Assembly: GCA_026414485.1 (NCBI GenBank)
Contig: JAOAIX010000002.1
Location: 1 to 64,000, forward strand
Origin: Candidatus Bathyarchaeota archaeon
GTDB lineage: Archaea > Thermoproteota > Bathyarchaeia > Bathyarchaeales > Bathycorpusculaceae
Reading direction: 5' to 3'
DNA: 64,000 bases
Position numbers and translations under genes: made by a program. The notes under the pieces are model-generated. The model was not told the origin of the DNA, made no database searches, and worked only from the letters and a program-made list of their open reading frames with translations. Positions 35,008-44,378 of this stretch are shown one piece after another (the first letter of the stretch is position 1; each line of letters starts with the position of its first letter).

Positions 35008-36540
35008 GTGTTGTATAGCTTACTCTTAGTGTTCCTCTTGCCCGCGTTAGGTGTTCCATTTGTCTATTTTGGCGGAAAAAAATCTTCCAAACTTGCTGCA
35101 GCAATTGTTGCGTTAATCGCCTTAATCAACATCGCCTTAGTACTAACAACTGTACCCACTATACTCACAAGCCCTGAACGCAGATACATGGAAGAGTATG
35201 CTTGGATTCCAGTTTTGAACTCACACTTTACACTCTTTGTGGATGGTATCAGTGCGTCCATTGCGATAATAACTTTAGTTTTAATTGTAGCTGCGGCATG
35301 TTTCAGCGTTAAATACATGGAAGGCAAAAAAAATCTCCCTGTGTACTATGTTCTTTTATCTTTGTTATCTATTGGATTAGTGGGCGTTTTTATTACATCT
35401 AACCTTTTGCTGTTTTATTTCTGCTGGGAACTTATGCTCTTGCCTGCCTACTTTATAATTGGCAGTTGGGGCTACCGAGAAGCCTACCGAGCGGCATTTA
35501 AGTTCTTTATATTCACTCATGCAGGCGCAGTTTTTGTTTTGCTGGGTATAGGCGCAATTTACATGGTCACCGGCGCAACGGACATGTTTGCTGCGCAAAC
35601 AGCTCTGCTGAGTGTTCCTGACCTTGCGAAATGGATCATAATAGCTTTAACTGCTGGCTTTGCAGTGAAAATGGCTATTGTTCCCCTTCACATGTGGCTG
35701 CCAGACGCGCACTCAGAAGCTCCAGCTACCATGTCTGCACTTTTAAGCGGTGTGATTATCAGCGCAGGCGCCTACGCCATACTGCGTTTATCTTTAGGTG
35801 CAGTTTTCCCCGCAGTAGCAGGTACAGATTTTGGTGTAACCTTTTTGCATGGTTTAGCTGTATTTGGTGTCATCTCCGCGTTTTTCGGTGCTTTTATCGC
35901 TCTGGTTGAAACGGACATCAAACGTATAATTGCTTATTCCAGCATCGCCCACATGGGTTACATACTCTTTGGGCTATCCTTGTACCCGTCAGAACCTCTT
36001 GTGGGTGGCGCCTTGGCTTTGACAACTGCAATAACAGGAACCGTATTTCACATTTTAACCCACGCCGTCAGCAAGGGTTTGCTCTTCCTTTCTGCAGGTG
36101 CAGTTATGCATCAAACAGAACAACGTGACATTCGGGAAATGGGCGGTCTTTCAGGAAAAATGCCTTTCACCACTGCTTCGGCTGTAATCTCGGGGTTGAG
36201 CATCGCTGGTTCTCCGCCTTTTGCATGCTTCATCAGTGAATTTCTTATTTTTGTAGGCGCCTTCGACATCATACGTACCAACGCCTTTTACCTCATACCA
36301 ACAGTATTCATGCTCATAGCAACCGTTTTCTCTTTAGCGTACTCACTTCGTTTTGTCTACCGTATCTTTATAAGTGCAGCCAAAACCGAACCCGCTCCTT
36401 CAGTTGATGAAAAACACAAAATAGTTGATGTACCGAACTCAATGAAACTTGCGTTGCTGATCTTGGTGATCTTCGTTGTGCTTCTCGGAGTTTACCCCAC
36501 ATTCTTTATAAACTTGATTAACACGGTAGGCTTTATTTAA
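35008..36540 (+). CDS. nuoM: Antiporter-like subunit NuoM type (copy 2)
   Basis: A 510-residue, ~14-helix protein closely similar along its whole length to the operon copy at 17196. TM5 Glu (FYFCWELMLLPAY) and TM7 Lys (FAVKMAIVPLHMWLPDAHSEAP) are kept; TM8 reads GVIISAGAY with no Lys, as in copy 1. GTG start. Followed 10 nt later by an N-type subunit, so this two-gene unit supplies the N subunit missing from the main operon. Whether it joins the same complex or forms an alternative pump arm is open. Confidence 0.92.
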   Translation: MLYSLLLVFLLPALGVPFVYFGGKKSSKLAAAIVALIALINIALVLTTVPTILTSPERRYMEEYAWIPVLNSHFTLFVDGISASIAIITLVLIVAAACFSVKYMEGKKNLPVYYVLLSLLSIGLVGVFITSNLLLFYFCWELMLLPAYFIIGSWGYREAYRAAFKFFIFTHAGAVFVLLGIGAIYMVTGATDMFAAQTALLSVPDLAKWIIIALTAGFAVKMAIVPLHMWLPDAHSEAPATMSALLSGVIISAGAYAILRLSLGAVFPAVAGTDFGVTFLHGLAVFGVISAFFGAFIALVETDIKRIIAYSSIAHMGYILFGLSLYPSEPLVGGALALTTAITGTVFHILTHAVSKGLLFLSAGAVMHQTEQRDIREMGGLSGKMPFTTASAVISGLSIAGSPPFACFISEFLIFVGAFDIIRTNAFYLIPTVFMLIATVFSLAYSLRFVYRIFISAAKTEPAPSVDEKHKIVDVPNSMKLALLILVIFVVLLGVYPTFFINLINTVGFI

Positions 36541-36550
36541 GAAGTGAAAA

Positions 36551-38047
36551 ATGATGGTTGGCATCTTTGACGTAGCCTTCCCTTTAGTTAGTCTTGTTAC
36601 TTTTTCACTTTTAACAATCCCTGTTTTTCGACTCATCAGAAAAACAACCCATAAAACTGCTGCTGCACTGGTTTGGTTTGCCATAGTATTTGCGGTGGTG
36701 TTTTTTGCTGTTGCAAATTTAGCTTTAAGGTACTACGCCCTACCTTCTCCTCAACCCTTCATTAGTCTAAGCCTCTCTGATACCGCGTTGTCTTGGTTGT
36801 CAAGTGTTTTCATGATTGACGGTATATCCGTTTACATGGCCCTTATGTTCACCGCAGTTTGCGCGGTCACGTTACTCTACAGTGTGTTTTATATTAACCC
36901 CAAGGAAAGGCCGTCGGAGCGCTACTACGCTGTTATGCTCCTGCTTACAGCGGCAGTAGTGGGCGCAGTATTCTCTGGCGATCTATTAACCATGTTCATA
37001 TTTTGGGAGGCGGCCGCCGCAGGTTCCAGTTTTCTGATGCTTTACCGTAAAAACCGTACCTCTCTGAACTCCACTTTGAAGTACATTGTCATGATTGTTA
37101 TCGCCTCCGCGTTTATAGTGTTTGGTTTATCGTTGGTCTTCGGTATTACGGGAACCTTAAATTTCTGGGCGGTGAAAGAAGCTTTGATTGCTCTTTCAGA
37201 CAAGAGTCTGCTGATTTTAGCGTTCATCTTTATAGCTGCAGGGTATGCCATTGAATCTGCCATTGTACCTTTCCACTTCTGGTTGCCTGACGCATATGCC
37301 GCTGCGCCTTCTTCTACATCAGCGTTTTTATCAGCAGTAATTGATCAGGGCAGCTACTATGTTCTCATACGCGTCCTAGTATACATTTTAGCGCCAACCG
37401 CTGTTTTAGATTGGACCTTGATGCTCGCCGTTATGGCTGCTTTCACTATGATTGTGGGAAACCTGTTTGCGCTCATCCAAAATAACGTCAAAATGTTAAT
37501 TGGAAACATCTGCGTAGCAGACGTAGGCTACAACCTTGTCGCTATAACCAGTTTGACATCAGACGGGCTCAGAGGCAACTTGTACTTTTTCCTCATCGGC
37601 GGCGTAACTACAGCGCTTGCTTTCATGGCGGTCGGCATAATTAACCACTACGGCTTCAAATCGCTCCAAGACTTTTCAGGCATCGGCAGAAAAATGCCTC
37701 TGTCAAGCTTGGCTTTACTTATGGCTGCCCTTTCCTTTGCAGGTATGCCGCCATTTGGCGGGTTCATAGCAAAATACATGGTTTTCACCTCTGCTATCGA
37801 AGCAAAGTTGGCGTGGCTTGCCGTCATAGGTGTAGTTATGAGCGTCATTCAAGTGGCGTATCTGTTCCGTTTGGTGAACTATATGTACGGCAAGAAACCC
37901 GCAGATGAAACACGAATCAAAGAACCCGTAAAACTACTGATTCCTGTCTTCATACTTGCAGGTGCAATCATCATCTTTGGGCTGTTTCCACAAATAGTAC
38001 TCAACTTAATTGAACCTGTGATAAGGCAGTTGCCGTTTATTCCATAA
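36551..38047 (+). CDS. nuoN: Antiporter-like subunit NuoN type
   Basis: A 498-residue, ~14-helix protein of the proton-conducting antiporter family. TM5 Glu is kept (MFIFWEAAAAGSSF). At the TM7 position where M and L have Lys, it reads YAIESAIVPFHFWLPDAYAAAP, so Lys is replaced by Glu; the TM8 Lys site reads AVIDQGSYYVLIR. It lacks the NuoL C-terminal extension. Ends in a run of T residues (38047-38060) that may terminate transcription. Confidence 0.85.
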   Translation: MMVGIFDVAFPLVSLVTFSLLTIPVFRLIRKTTHKTAAALVWFAIVFAVVFFAVANLALRYYALPSPQPFISLSLSDTALSWLSSVFMIDGISVYMALMFTAVCAVTLLYSVFYINPKERPSERYYAVMLLLTAAVVGAVFSGDLLTMFIFWEAAAAGSSFLMLYRKNRTSLNSTLKYIVMIVIASAFIVFGLSLVFGITGTLNFWAVKEALIALSDKSLLILAFIFIAAGYAIESAIVPFHFWLPDAYAAAPSSTSAFLSAVIDQGSYYVLIRVLVYILAPTAVLDWTLMLAVMAAFTMIVGNLFALIQNNVKMLIGNICVADVGYNLVAITSLTSDGLRGNLYFFLIGGVTTALAFMAVGIINHYGFKSLQDFSGIGRKMPLSSLALLMAALSFAGMPPFGGFIAKYMVFTSAIEAKLAWLAVIGVVMSVIQVAYLFRLVNYMYGKKPADETRIKEPVKLLIPVFILAGAIIIFGLFPQIVLNLIEPVIRQLPFIP

Positions 38048-38149
38048 TTTTCTTTTTTTATTAGTTAACTTTTGGCACTCTTGTTAGACTAGAGAGGGTA
38101 AAAAAGAAAAAGAACTAATACAAAATCTGACCAAAATCTTTTCAGTCTT

Positions 38150-40156
38150 TTATGACTCTGAATTTTTGGGTACGGTAATGGTGAAGGTTGCGCCTTCATT
38201 CTCTTTGCTTTTAACTGTAATTGTGCCGCCGTGTGCTTCTACGAAACGTTTACAGATGGCCAAACCAAATCCCATGCCTTGAGCTTTAGAGGTAACCAAT
38301 GGTGCGAAAAGGTTGTTCAGCCTCTCTTCTGGTATGCCTATGCCTGTGTCAGCAAAGATTACCTCTATGTACTGTCTGTTTTGAGTGCTTTTTATTTGCA
38401 GTGTTCCACCGTTAGGCATGGCTTCTACTGCGTTTTTTATTATGTTAATGAAAACTCTTGACAGCTTTTCTTTGTCGACTGTAAATACGTGGTCGTTTGA
38501 CGTTAGATCTTGAAGAGTTATGTTGGGTGGAATTTGTATTTGTTGCAGTGCCTCTTTTAGTATGGCGCTTACTGAATATTTGGAGAGTTGTAGCTTTGGT
38601 TCACGTGAATATTCCAGAAGATCGCTTATTATTTTGTCTGCTCGTTCAATTGATTTATCGATAAGACTCAGCATTTGCTGAAATTGCTCTGCCGAGATTG
38701 ATTGCTGTTTTGCTCGTAAGTAATAGACCGCGTTTTTGATGGCGGTTAACGGGTTACGCAAATCATGTCCTACCATAGCTGCAGTTTCGCCTATGGCAGC
38801 AAATCTCTCTGCTTTAAGTAGAGCTTTTTCTGCTTGCTTTAGTTGCTCTGTCCTTTTTTCTACCAGTTGCTCCAGATTTTCAGAGTACTCTCTCAGCTTT
38901 TTTTCCAAAAGCTTTTTTTCTGTGACATCCACTGACGCCTCTAACGCTGCTATTACATTTCCGTCTTTATCTTTAATGGGTGTTGCTATAAGTTGCACCC
39001 AACGTGGATTTCCGTCTCTATCTGTGAAAGCGTAATCGTGGCTGTCAAATTCTGTGTTGTTATCAAAGATTTTTTTGACGCTACAATCAGGACAAACCGT
39101 GTCTAAATTGTTAAAAGTTGAGTAGCATATTTTGCCTTCGCAGCCTGGATTAAACCGTCGAAGGAAGCTGTTAACCCAGATAATGCGGTAGTCTTTGCTA
39201 ATTATGCCTAAACCGACGCCTATATTGTCGGTGACGGTTTCCAGTTTGTCGCGTTCCAGTTGAAGTGCTTCTTCCATTTTTTTCTGCTCAGTTACGTCTT
39301 TAGTTACAACGTGAAGCAGTTTTCTTCCTTTCAATTCAACAATCTGCATTGTGTTCATTACTTGGCGGATTTCGCCGTTTTTGGTGCGATGTTTTGTTTC
39401 AAACTGAGCTCTCCCCTCCTGCAAGATACTCTTGATTCTTAGCTGTGTTTCTTTTGGTGTTTCGTTTACTTCGTAATCAGATATTTTAAGTTCTGAAAAT
39501 TCTTCACGTGAGTAGCCCAGTTGTTTGTGTGCTTCCTCGTTAAACTCCACTGCCTGTGTGGTTTCTGGATCAATAATCAAAATTCCTACAGGCGCTTGAT
39601 TAAATAATATTTGGTAACGCAACTCGTTTTCTTTTATCTCTTGAATTTTCTCTTCTACCATCGCATTTAGTTGTTTAGAATATTGTTCCAGTTGTTTTGC
39701 AGCTTTTTTTCTGTCGGTGACGTCATGTAAAATCACAAGATCAGCAGGTTTGTTGTTGTGAGTAATTTTTTTACCTTTTATTTCCACAATTCTTTCTTCG
39801 CCTGATTCAACTTTTAAGCTGATTTCGTATGGCGCAATTACTTCGTCCCTTAGTCTTCTAACAAAGTTTTCTGCTAATACCCTTTTTGCTTCGCTGCTTA
39901 AGATGTTTAAGTCTAAAAATGATTTTCCGATGATATTTTTCGGGTTTAAATGAGTAATTTTATAGAACTCTTCGTTAGCATTAACAAAAATGCCTTGCTG
40001 GTTGACTATGACTGCTGGGTCAGGCACTACTTCCAAAAGGATCTGGTTTACCTGTTCAAAGTTAGTTCCTACTTCCCCCGACTCCTCTTTCAGCTTTTTC
40101 CCTTTGTCCTCTTCTGTTTCTCTTGACAAGTTTGCAGTCAACCTAATTTCTTCCAT
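38150..40156 (-). CDS. Soluble PAS-domain sensor histidine kinase
   Basis: A 668-residue kinase with no transmembrane helix: an N-terminal charged region, three PAS domains (~35-150, ~180-300, ~305-425), coiled-coil linkers between them, then HisKA with phospho-acceptor His in GHDLRNPLTAIKNA (~468) and an ATPase domain with N box INIIKNAVEAM, G1 DTGIGI and G2 GMGFGLAI. The third PAS holds Cys in FNPGCEGKICYS and CPDC, possibly a metal or redox site. No response regulator is adjacent. Senses an intracellular signal. Confidence 0.93.
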   Translation of the reverse strand: MEEIRLTANLSRETEEDKGKKLKEESGEVGTNFEQVNQILLEVVPDPAVIVNQQGIFVNANEEFYKITHLNPKNIIGKSFLDLNILSSEAKRVLAENFVRRLRDEVIAPYEISLKVESGEERIVEIKGKKITHNNKPADLVILHDVTDRKKAAKQLEQYSKQLNAMVEEKIQEIKENELRYQILFNQAPVGILIIDPETTQAVEFNEEAHKQLGYSREEFSELKISDYEVNETPKETQLRIKSILQEGRAQFETKHRTKNGEIRQVMNTMQIVELKGRKLLHVVTKDVTEQKKMEEALQLERDKLETVTDNIGVGLGIISKDYRIIWVNSFLRRFNPGCEGKICYSTFNNLDTVCPDCSVKKIFDNNTEFDSHDYAFTDRDGNPRWVQLIATPIKDKDGNVIAALEASVDVTEKKLLEKKLREYSENLEQLVEKRTEQLKQAEKALLKAERFAAIGETAAMVGHDLRNPLTAIKNAVYYLRAKQQSISAEQFQQMLSLIDKSIERADKIISDLLEYSREPKLQLSKYSVSAILKEALQQIQIPPNITLQDLTSNDHVFTVDKEKLSRVFINIIKNAVEAMPNGGTLQIKSTQNRQYIEVIFADTGIGIPEERLNNLFAPLVTSKAQGMGFGLAICKRFVEAHGGTITVKSKENEGATFTITVPKNSES

Positions 40157-40237
40157 CGTTGGATACTGTGATATAAAAATTGTGAATTACGTTCAAAGTT
40201 TCTGCTAAAAGTATGTTCTGCCTTTCAGAGTGAAAGG

Positions 40238-40322
40238 CGCCGGGAAAGGGATTCGAACCCCTGCGGACCGTGAGGTCCACGGGCTCTCAAGGCCCGCGCG
40301 TTAACCACTCTGCCATCCCGGC
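40238..40322 (-). tRNA. tRNA-Ser (TGA)
   Basis: Class II tRNA of 85 nt on the minus strand: acceptor GCCGGGA/TCCCGGC, anticodon arm CGGGC-CTTGAGA-GCCCG with anticodon TGA, long variable arm TGGACCTCACGGTCC, T arm AGGGG-TTCGAAT-CCCTT, discriminator G. No intron; CCA not encoded. Confidence 0.96.
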
Positions 40323-40433
40323 TTGTTGATTTACCTCCTTGTTTGTTCTATCTTAAATGTTTACCGCGGCTTGATTGTTTGATTTTGAGTTTGTAATAAA
40401 GCTAATTAGTGTTGAGGGTTGTTTTGCCTGTTT

Positions 40434-40823
40434 ATGGTTGAATCTGTTGTGGTGCAGCTTCCCAAGACGCTGTTAGGTGCCATTTATGCGGGTGCCAAGC
40501 AATTGTATCCCCGTGAAAGTTTTTTGTTGCTTAGAGGTAAAAAACGAAGAGGTGTCATCTGCGTGTCAGATTTGGTTGTGGCCCCGTTTGCGGTTCACGG
40601 CTTGAATTTTGCGCAGTTTAATCCGTATGTGTTGCCTTCAGATTTTTCTTTGGTCGGCACTGTACATTCTCATCCTTCAGGAGACCTTTTGCCTTCTTAT
40701 GTGGATTTAAACTATTTTTTTGGCAGAGTTTTGATGATTGTGGTTCCGCCGTTTGAAGGAGAAGAATGTGTGGCGGTTTACGATTCAAACGGTGCCCCTT
40801 TACACTTGCAGGTAACACCATGA
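40434..40823 (+). CDS. JAMM/MPN-domain metalloprotease
   Basis: A protein of about 129 residues. The JAMM zinc motif is complete: upstream Glu in ESFLLLRG and HSHPSGDLLPSYVD (HxH-x7-S-x2-D). Family members are deubiquitinase-like isopeptidases or remove ubiquitin-like or sulfur-carrier tails. No ubiquitin-like, E1 or E2 gene is in this window, so the substrate is unknown. ATG 40434 preferred to a TTG 15 nt earlier. Tail to tail with another small zinc peptidase gene. Confidence 0.87.
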   Translation: MVESVVVQLPKTLLGAIYAGAKQLYPRESFLLLRGKKRRGVICVSDLVVAPFAVHGLNFAQFNPYVLPSDFSLVGTVHSHPSGDLLPSYVDLNYFFGRVLMIVVPPFEGEECVAVYDSNGAPLHLQVTP

Positions 40824-40835
40824 GAACAGTTTGTG

Positions 40836-41192
40836 CTATGCTGCATCGCAGTTTTTTGCGGTTGCTTGATATTCTTTGATGAATTCAGCGGCGAATTTGT
40901 TGGCGTTTTTCTCTGTTCCTCTATGTTGTCTGTCTACATTTTTAGTCCGTAAATGATGGTAAAACTCGTGTAGGATCACAAACGGGTTTCCCAGAACCTC
41001 ACTGTTGAGGAGACTTATGGTTTGAGTTTTAGGTGAATATGTGCCGTAGATGTTGTTTTTGTGTCCTTTAGGCAAACCAATTGCCAACTTTGGCACCTCC
41101 ACATTGTAGTGTTTAGCTAAAAGCTCCAGTGCTTCTTCAGTTTGCCTATTGAGGATTAGGCAGACGATGTGAGTTTTAAAGCTGGCCTGCAT
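40836..41192 (-). CDS. Small zinc metallopeptidase-like protein (HExxH)
   Basis: A 118-residue protein with HEFYH (HExxH) in FVILHEFYHHLRTK and a downstream EKNANKFAAEFI helix that supplies a plausible third ligand, the arrangement of ImmA/IrrE (DUF955)-type peptidases. No partner HTH repressor is adjacent. Could act as a small cytoplasmic protease on a regulator; this is inferred from the fold only. Confidence 0.72.
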   Translation of the reverse strand: MQASFKTHIVCLILNRQTEEALELLAKHYNVEVPKLAIGLPKGHKNNIYGTYSPKTQTISLLNSEVLGNPFVILHEFYHHLRTKNVDRQHRGTEKNANKFAAEFIKEYQATAKNCDAA

Positions 41193-41249
41193 ATGCTATG
41201 TGAAATGAGTAGTGGTGTTAAAAACTGTTTAGCTTGTTGCGTTTGTTTT

Positions 41250-41597
41250 TCATATACCTATGAGAACAAGGAAGTTGTTGACTAAAACCGTTATCATAAA
41301 CCCACTAATACCCAAGTAAGCTACACGCAACAAATGCCGCGTTAGTATGTATGCTTTAGCGGTTTTGTCTTGAACTTTGGCTAACAGTTTTCCTGCATAG
41401 TAAAAAAATAACCCTGCAAAAATAGTTGCTGTCGCCTTAAAAACTACGAAACCAACAAAATTGGCGTTTAAAATTCCTGCTAAAAGCGGATTGCATTCTA
41501 CTGCTCTAAAGTAAACAACGCCAACAACTGTTGTAAGCAAGTCCACGCTGCCCATCAACACAAGAACTATGCCGGCGTAGGCTTTCCCTTGTGGCAT
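41250..41597 (-). CDS. DUF5658-like small membrane protein
   Basis: A 115-residue protein with three to four helices. GSVDLLTTVVGVVYFRAVECNPLLAGIL has the D-x-x-TT...E-x-NPL pattern of DUF5658. Function unknown. The gene at 28516 carries a related segment. Confidence 0.68.
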   Translation of the reverse strand: MPQGKAYAGIVLVLMGSVDLLTTVVGVVYFRAVECNPLLAGILNANFVGFVVFKATATIFAGLFFYYAGKLLAKVQDKTAKAYILTRHLLRVAYLGISGFMITVLVNNFLVLIGI

Positions 41598-41779
41598 TTT
41601 AGCCTTCTCCTTTCTCTTTGCGTGGAATTGATCGTTACTTGTCGTTTAGGCTTTAAGAATCAACTTTCCAGTCTTGACATATTCCAAATTAGCTAATAGA
41701 AAAAGTTAAAAGCAGAGCCAAAAGTCGAGTGTGATTGTATCCGTATAACTCTGTATGCTATAGTGGAGGTGAATCTGTG

Positions 41780-41968
41780 ATGCCAGTTGTTATTGTTGAG
41801 ACTTGGGCGGGAAAAAGCGAGGAGCAGAAAGCGACGCTCATAAAAGGCATAACAAAAGCTTTTGAAGACATCGGCGTAACCTCCGACCAAGTGCACGTGA
41901 TTATCCATGAGGTACCAAAAACAAACTGGGGAATGAAAGGTGTCCAGGCATCTAAGCTTCCACCGTAA
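41780..41968 (+). CDS. 4-oxalocrotonate tautomerase family protein
   Basis: A 62-residue protein starting MPVVIVETWAGKSEEQKATLIKGI; after Met removal Pro1 is the catalytic base of the tautomerase superfamily. ATG 41780 is fixed by GGAGGTGA (41765-41772) seven bases upstream and by the need for Pro next to Met; an upstream in-frame ATG would bury Pro1. Catalyses keto-enol tautomerisation of an unknown 2-oxoacid. Confidence 0.9.
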   Translation: MPVVIVETWAGKSEEQKATLIKGITKAFEDIGVTSDQVHVIIHEVPKTNWGMKGVQASKLPP

Positions 41969-42144
41969 CAATGTTCACCCCTATTCTGTTTGCTCTAACG
42001 ACACAACAATCGCCGTCTACTTGTGAACCAACCTCTCTAAGTTTAGTTCTTCATACTCTTTGTAGGAGTTTGCTTTCTTGTTAGTGTGGCGCAAAACCCA
42101 TAAATATTCCGAGCACCGAAACTTGTAAGAACAAAAATAAGTGT

Positions 42145-42219
42145 GGGCCGGTCGTCTAGCCTGGTTAGGACATCTGCTTGACGTGCAGAAGGTCGCCGGT
42201 CCGAATCCGGTCCGGCCCA
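42145..42219 (+). tRNA. tRNA-Val (GAC)
   Basis: 75 nt: acceptor GGGCCGG/CCGGCCC, D arm GTCT...GGAC, anticodon arm TCTGC-TTGACGT-GCAGA with anticodon GAC, T arm GCCGG-TCCGAAT-CCGGT, discriminator A. No intron; CCA not encoded. Confidence 0.96.
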
Positions 42220-42695
42220 CTAAAATTGTGCTTATATAAAGGTTGCTAGTTCAGTTATAGATTAATAAAAAAAGGGTTTTTGAAAAAGTTGTTTTACGCT
42301 TTAGTTTTTGTTTGTTGTTTTTATACATCGCCTCCATTTTCAGGATTTTACCGCACTTTTGAGTGATTTTTCCTCCTTTTACGTGGAAATTTTTGGTTGT
42401 TTTATTAGGTTTGATTTTTTTGTTGGTTGGTTTTTTACCTTGATGTTATTCATGGTCTGTTAATTCTTTTAAATATTGCGACATTTATGTTACAAAATTT
42501 ACTATTTATGTATTTTTTGAAACAATTTTGACATGGCTAAAGAAAATGTGACTTTTGTAGCCTTACGGAGAATCAGAACGAACTTTCATTTTTGTGCTTT
42601 CTGTATCTTTTTTATGTTTGGAGTTGTGACCACTTCAAGGTCAAAGGCGAAAATATTATCTTCTTGCACCCCTAACATAAGAACTGGCTATTATT
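42220..42695. other. 476-bp AT-rich intergenic region
   Basis: No open frame of substance. The left half is T-rich (several TTTTT runs that could end the tRNA-Val transcript). CTTTTAAATATTG (~42466-42478) is a TATA-like element but lies more than 200 bp before the USP gene, so the gene's own promoter probably lies nearer, in the 42600-42680 stretch. I see nothing else. Confidence 0.4.
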
Positions 42696-43088
42696 ATGTT
42701 TGAAAAAATTCGTGTTCTCGTCGGGGTGGATGGTTCTCTTCAGTCAAAGCGTGCGCTGGATGAAGCCGTAACTATTGCAAAGCATTTTTCAGGCTTCGTC
42801 AAAGTGGTTACCGTAGTGGATAAGGGTTCTGAAGAAAAAGCACAGGTGATCTTAAGTGAAGTCAGCCGAGAACTAGAAGCGGCATGTGTAACACACGAGG
42901 TGGCTTTGATGGTTGGCTCAGATGCAGCTAAAGTTCTAGAAAACGTTGCTAAACAGGAAAACTTTGACCTTATCGTTGTGGGTAGCCGTGGCTTAGGCGG
43001 TGGGGTTTCTATGCTTTTGGGTAGTGTCTCTAAAAAAATAGTGGGCAGTGCCTACTGCAATGTTCTTGTTGTAAAAAGCAAGCGTTAA
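42696..43088 (+). CDS. Universal stress protein (UspA family)
   Basis: A 130-residue single USP domain. ILVGVDGS-like start (VLVGVDGSLQSKRAL) and the ATP-binding type signature GSRGLGGGVSMLLGSVSKKIVGSAYCNVLVV (G-x2-G-x9-GS) are present. Cytoplasmic nucleotide-binding stress protein. Confidence 0.93.
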   Translation: MFEKIRVLVGVDGSLQSKRALDEAVTIAKHFSGFVKVVTVVDKGSEEKAQVILSEVSRELEAACVTHEVALMVGSDAAKVLENVAKQENFDLIVVGSRGLGGGVSMLLGSVSKKIVGSAYCNVLVVKSKR

Positions 43089-43122
43089 CCTATTTTAGAA
43101 GGAATTTCTCAATCCTTGCATT

Positions 43123-44367
43123 ATGCAGGGCGCTTTATGTTGGCAACGGCAATTCTTGTCAAACGGCTTGGTTGCCTTATTCTTTCCCCGTACGTCGGCG
43201 ATGACCACCCAAATGGCTATTGCCTTAAGATATGGCTCTAACTCTGATCCTGAAGAAAAATCAGGTACCGCTCACTTCCTTGAACACATGATAGCCGGTG
43301 GTTCAGCTGAGAGAATTCGTCTCTCACGGGATATAGAACGGTTAGGTGGAAGCGTTGATTTTTTCACAACACATGACTACACCATGATAGTAGCTGATGT
43401 TTTGCCTGATAAGGGCTGTGAAACTGCAGATATCCTCTGTAAGTTGATTTTTGATTCACAGTTTGAAAAAGAAAACTTTGAGAAAGAACAAAAAATAATC
43501 CTTCATGAAATTGCTGAAGCAAAGGATAACCCGTGGATACAAATCGACGAAATGCTCACTAGATGTCTCTACCATAATCATCCTGTTAAAAATCCTGTGT
43601 CAGGCTATGCAAAAACCGTACGTGGTCTAACTCTAAATGACATAGAACAAATTCACAGCGCCCAATACGTCCCAAACAACATAATTTTAGCGCTGTCAGG
43701 ACAATTCAATAGTAATCTCAAAGAAGCTATACTTCAAACTTTTGCGGCAACCAAACAAAACTGTGCACTCGTTCCCAGCAACGGAGGTATCACAGAAAGT
43801 AAACCCCCAAAAAGTGGAGTGACACAGAAGAGAGCTGGGCTTTCTCAAGCCTATCTCAGTATAGGTGCAAGAACTGTTTCAGGAAAACACTCCGATATTC
43901 CTGCGCTTGAACTAATCAACATCATGTTGGGCGGAGGCGCGAGTTCTCGTCTTTTCATCGAAATGCGAGAAAAAAGTGCGCTTGCCTACAATATCCTCTC
44001 AAGTCAAGAGTGCGGCATCGACTACGGCTACTTCCATGTGGACTGTGCAGTAAATCCAAAAAACTTAACAAAAGCAACAAATCTTCTCATCAAAGAGCTG
44101 CAGAAAATATGCGCAGAACAAGTTTCTGATGCGGAACTCAATAAAGCCAAAGACATGATTTTGGGTGCAATCTACCGCGAAGTTGACAGCCCCACAAACC
44201 TGCCTGAAACCCTCACCAGCATGGAGATGCTTTTTGGCAGCGAAAATGCCCTAGCCGACTACATCAATAAATTGAAACGCATAACTGCACAGGAGATAGC
44301 TGAAACAGCAAGTAAATACTTCAAAGAAGACAACTATTCTATTGTAACGCTAACTCCAAAACTCTAA
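43123..44367 (+). CDS. M16-family zinc peptidase
   Basis: A 414-residue processing-peptidase-like protein. The inverted zinc motif HFLEH (His51, Glu54, His55) is followed by a candidate third ligand, Glu129 or Glu132, in HEIAEAKDNPW. The second half, from about 220, is the inactive homologous domain with the ASSRLFIEMREK and RxxxSPTNLP-type signature. Single-chain half-size M16 enzymes usually form homodimers. Likely degrades or trims peptides in the cytoplasm. Start at ATG 43123. Confidence 0.92.
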   Translation: MQGALCWQRQFLSNGLVALFFPRTSAMTTQMAIALRYGSNSDPEEKSGTAHFLEHMIAGGSAERIRLSRDIERLGGSVDFFTTHDYTMIVADVLPDKGCETADILCKLIFDSQFEKENFEKEQKIILHEIAEAKDNPWIQIDEMLTRCLYHNHPVKNPVSGYAKTVRGLTLNDIEQIHSAQYVPNNIILALSGQFNSNLKEAILQTFAATKQNCALVPSNGGITESKPPKSGVTQKRAGLSQAYLSIGARTVSGKHSDIPALELINIMLGGGASSRLFIEMREKSALAYNILSSQECGIDYGYFHVDCAVNPKNLTKATNLLIKELQKICAEQVSDAELNKAKDMILGAIYREVDSPTNLPETLTSMEMLFGSENALADYINKLKRITAQEIAETASKYFKEDNYSIVTLTPKL

Positions 44368-44378
44368 CTGTATGCGAT

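Noticed and set aside
38150-40156. Two-component system with adjacent response regulator
   Set aside because: Neighbouring genes are a Nuo-type subunit and a tRNA; no receiver domain was found nearby.
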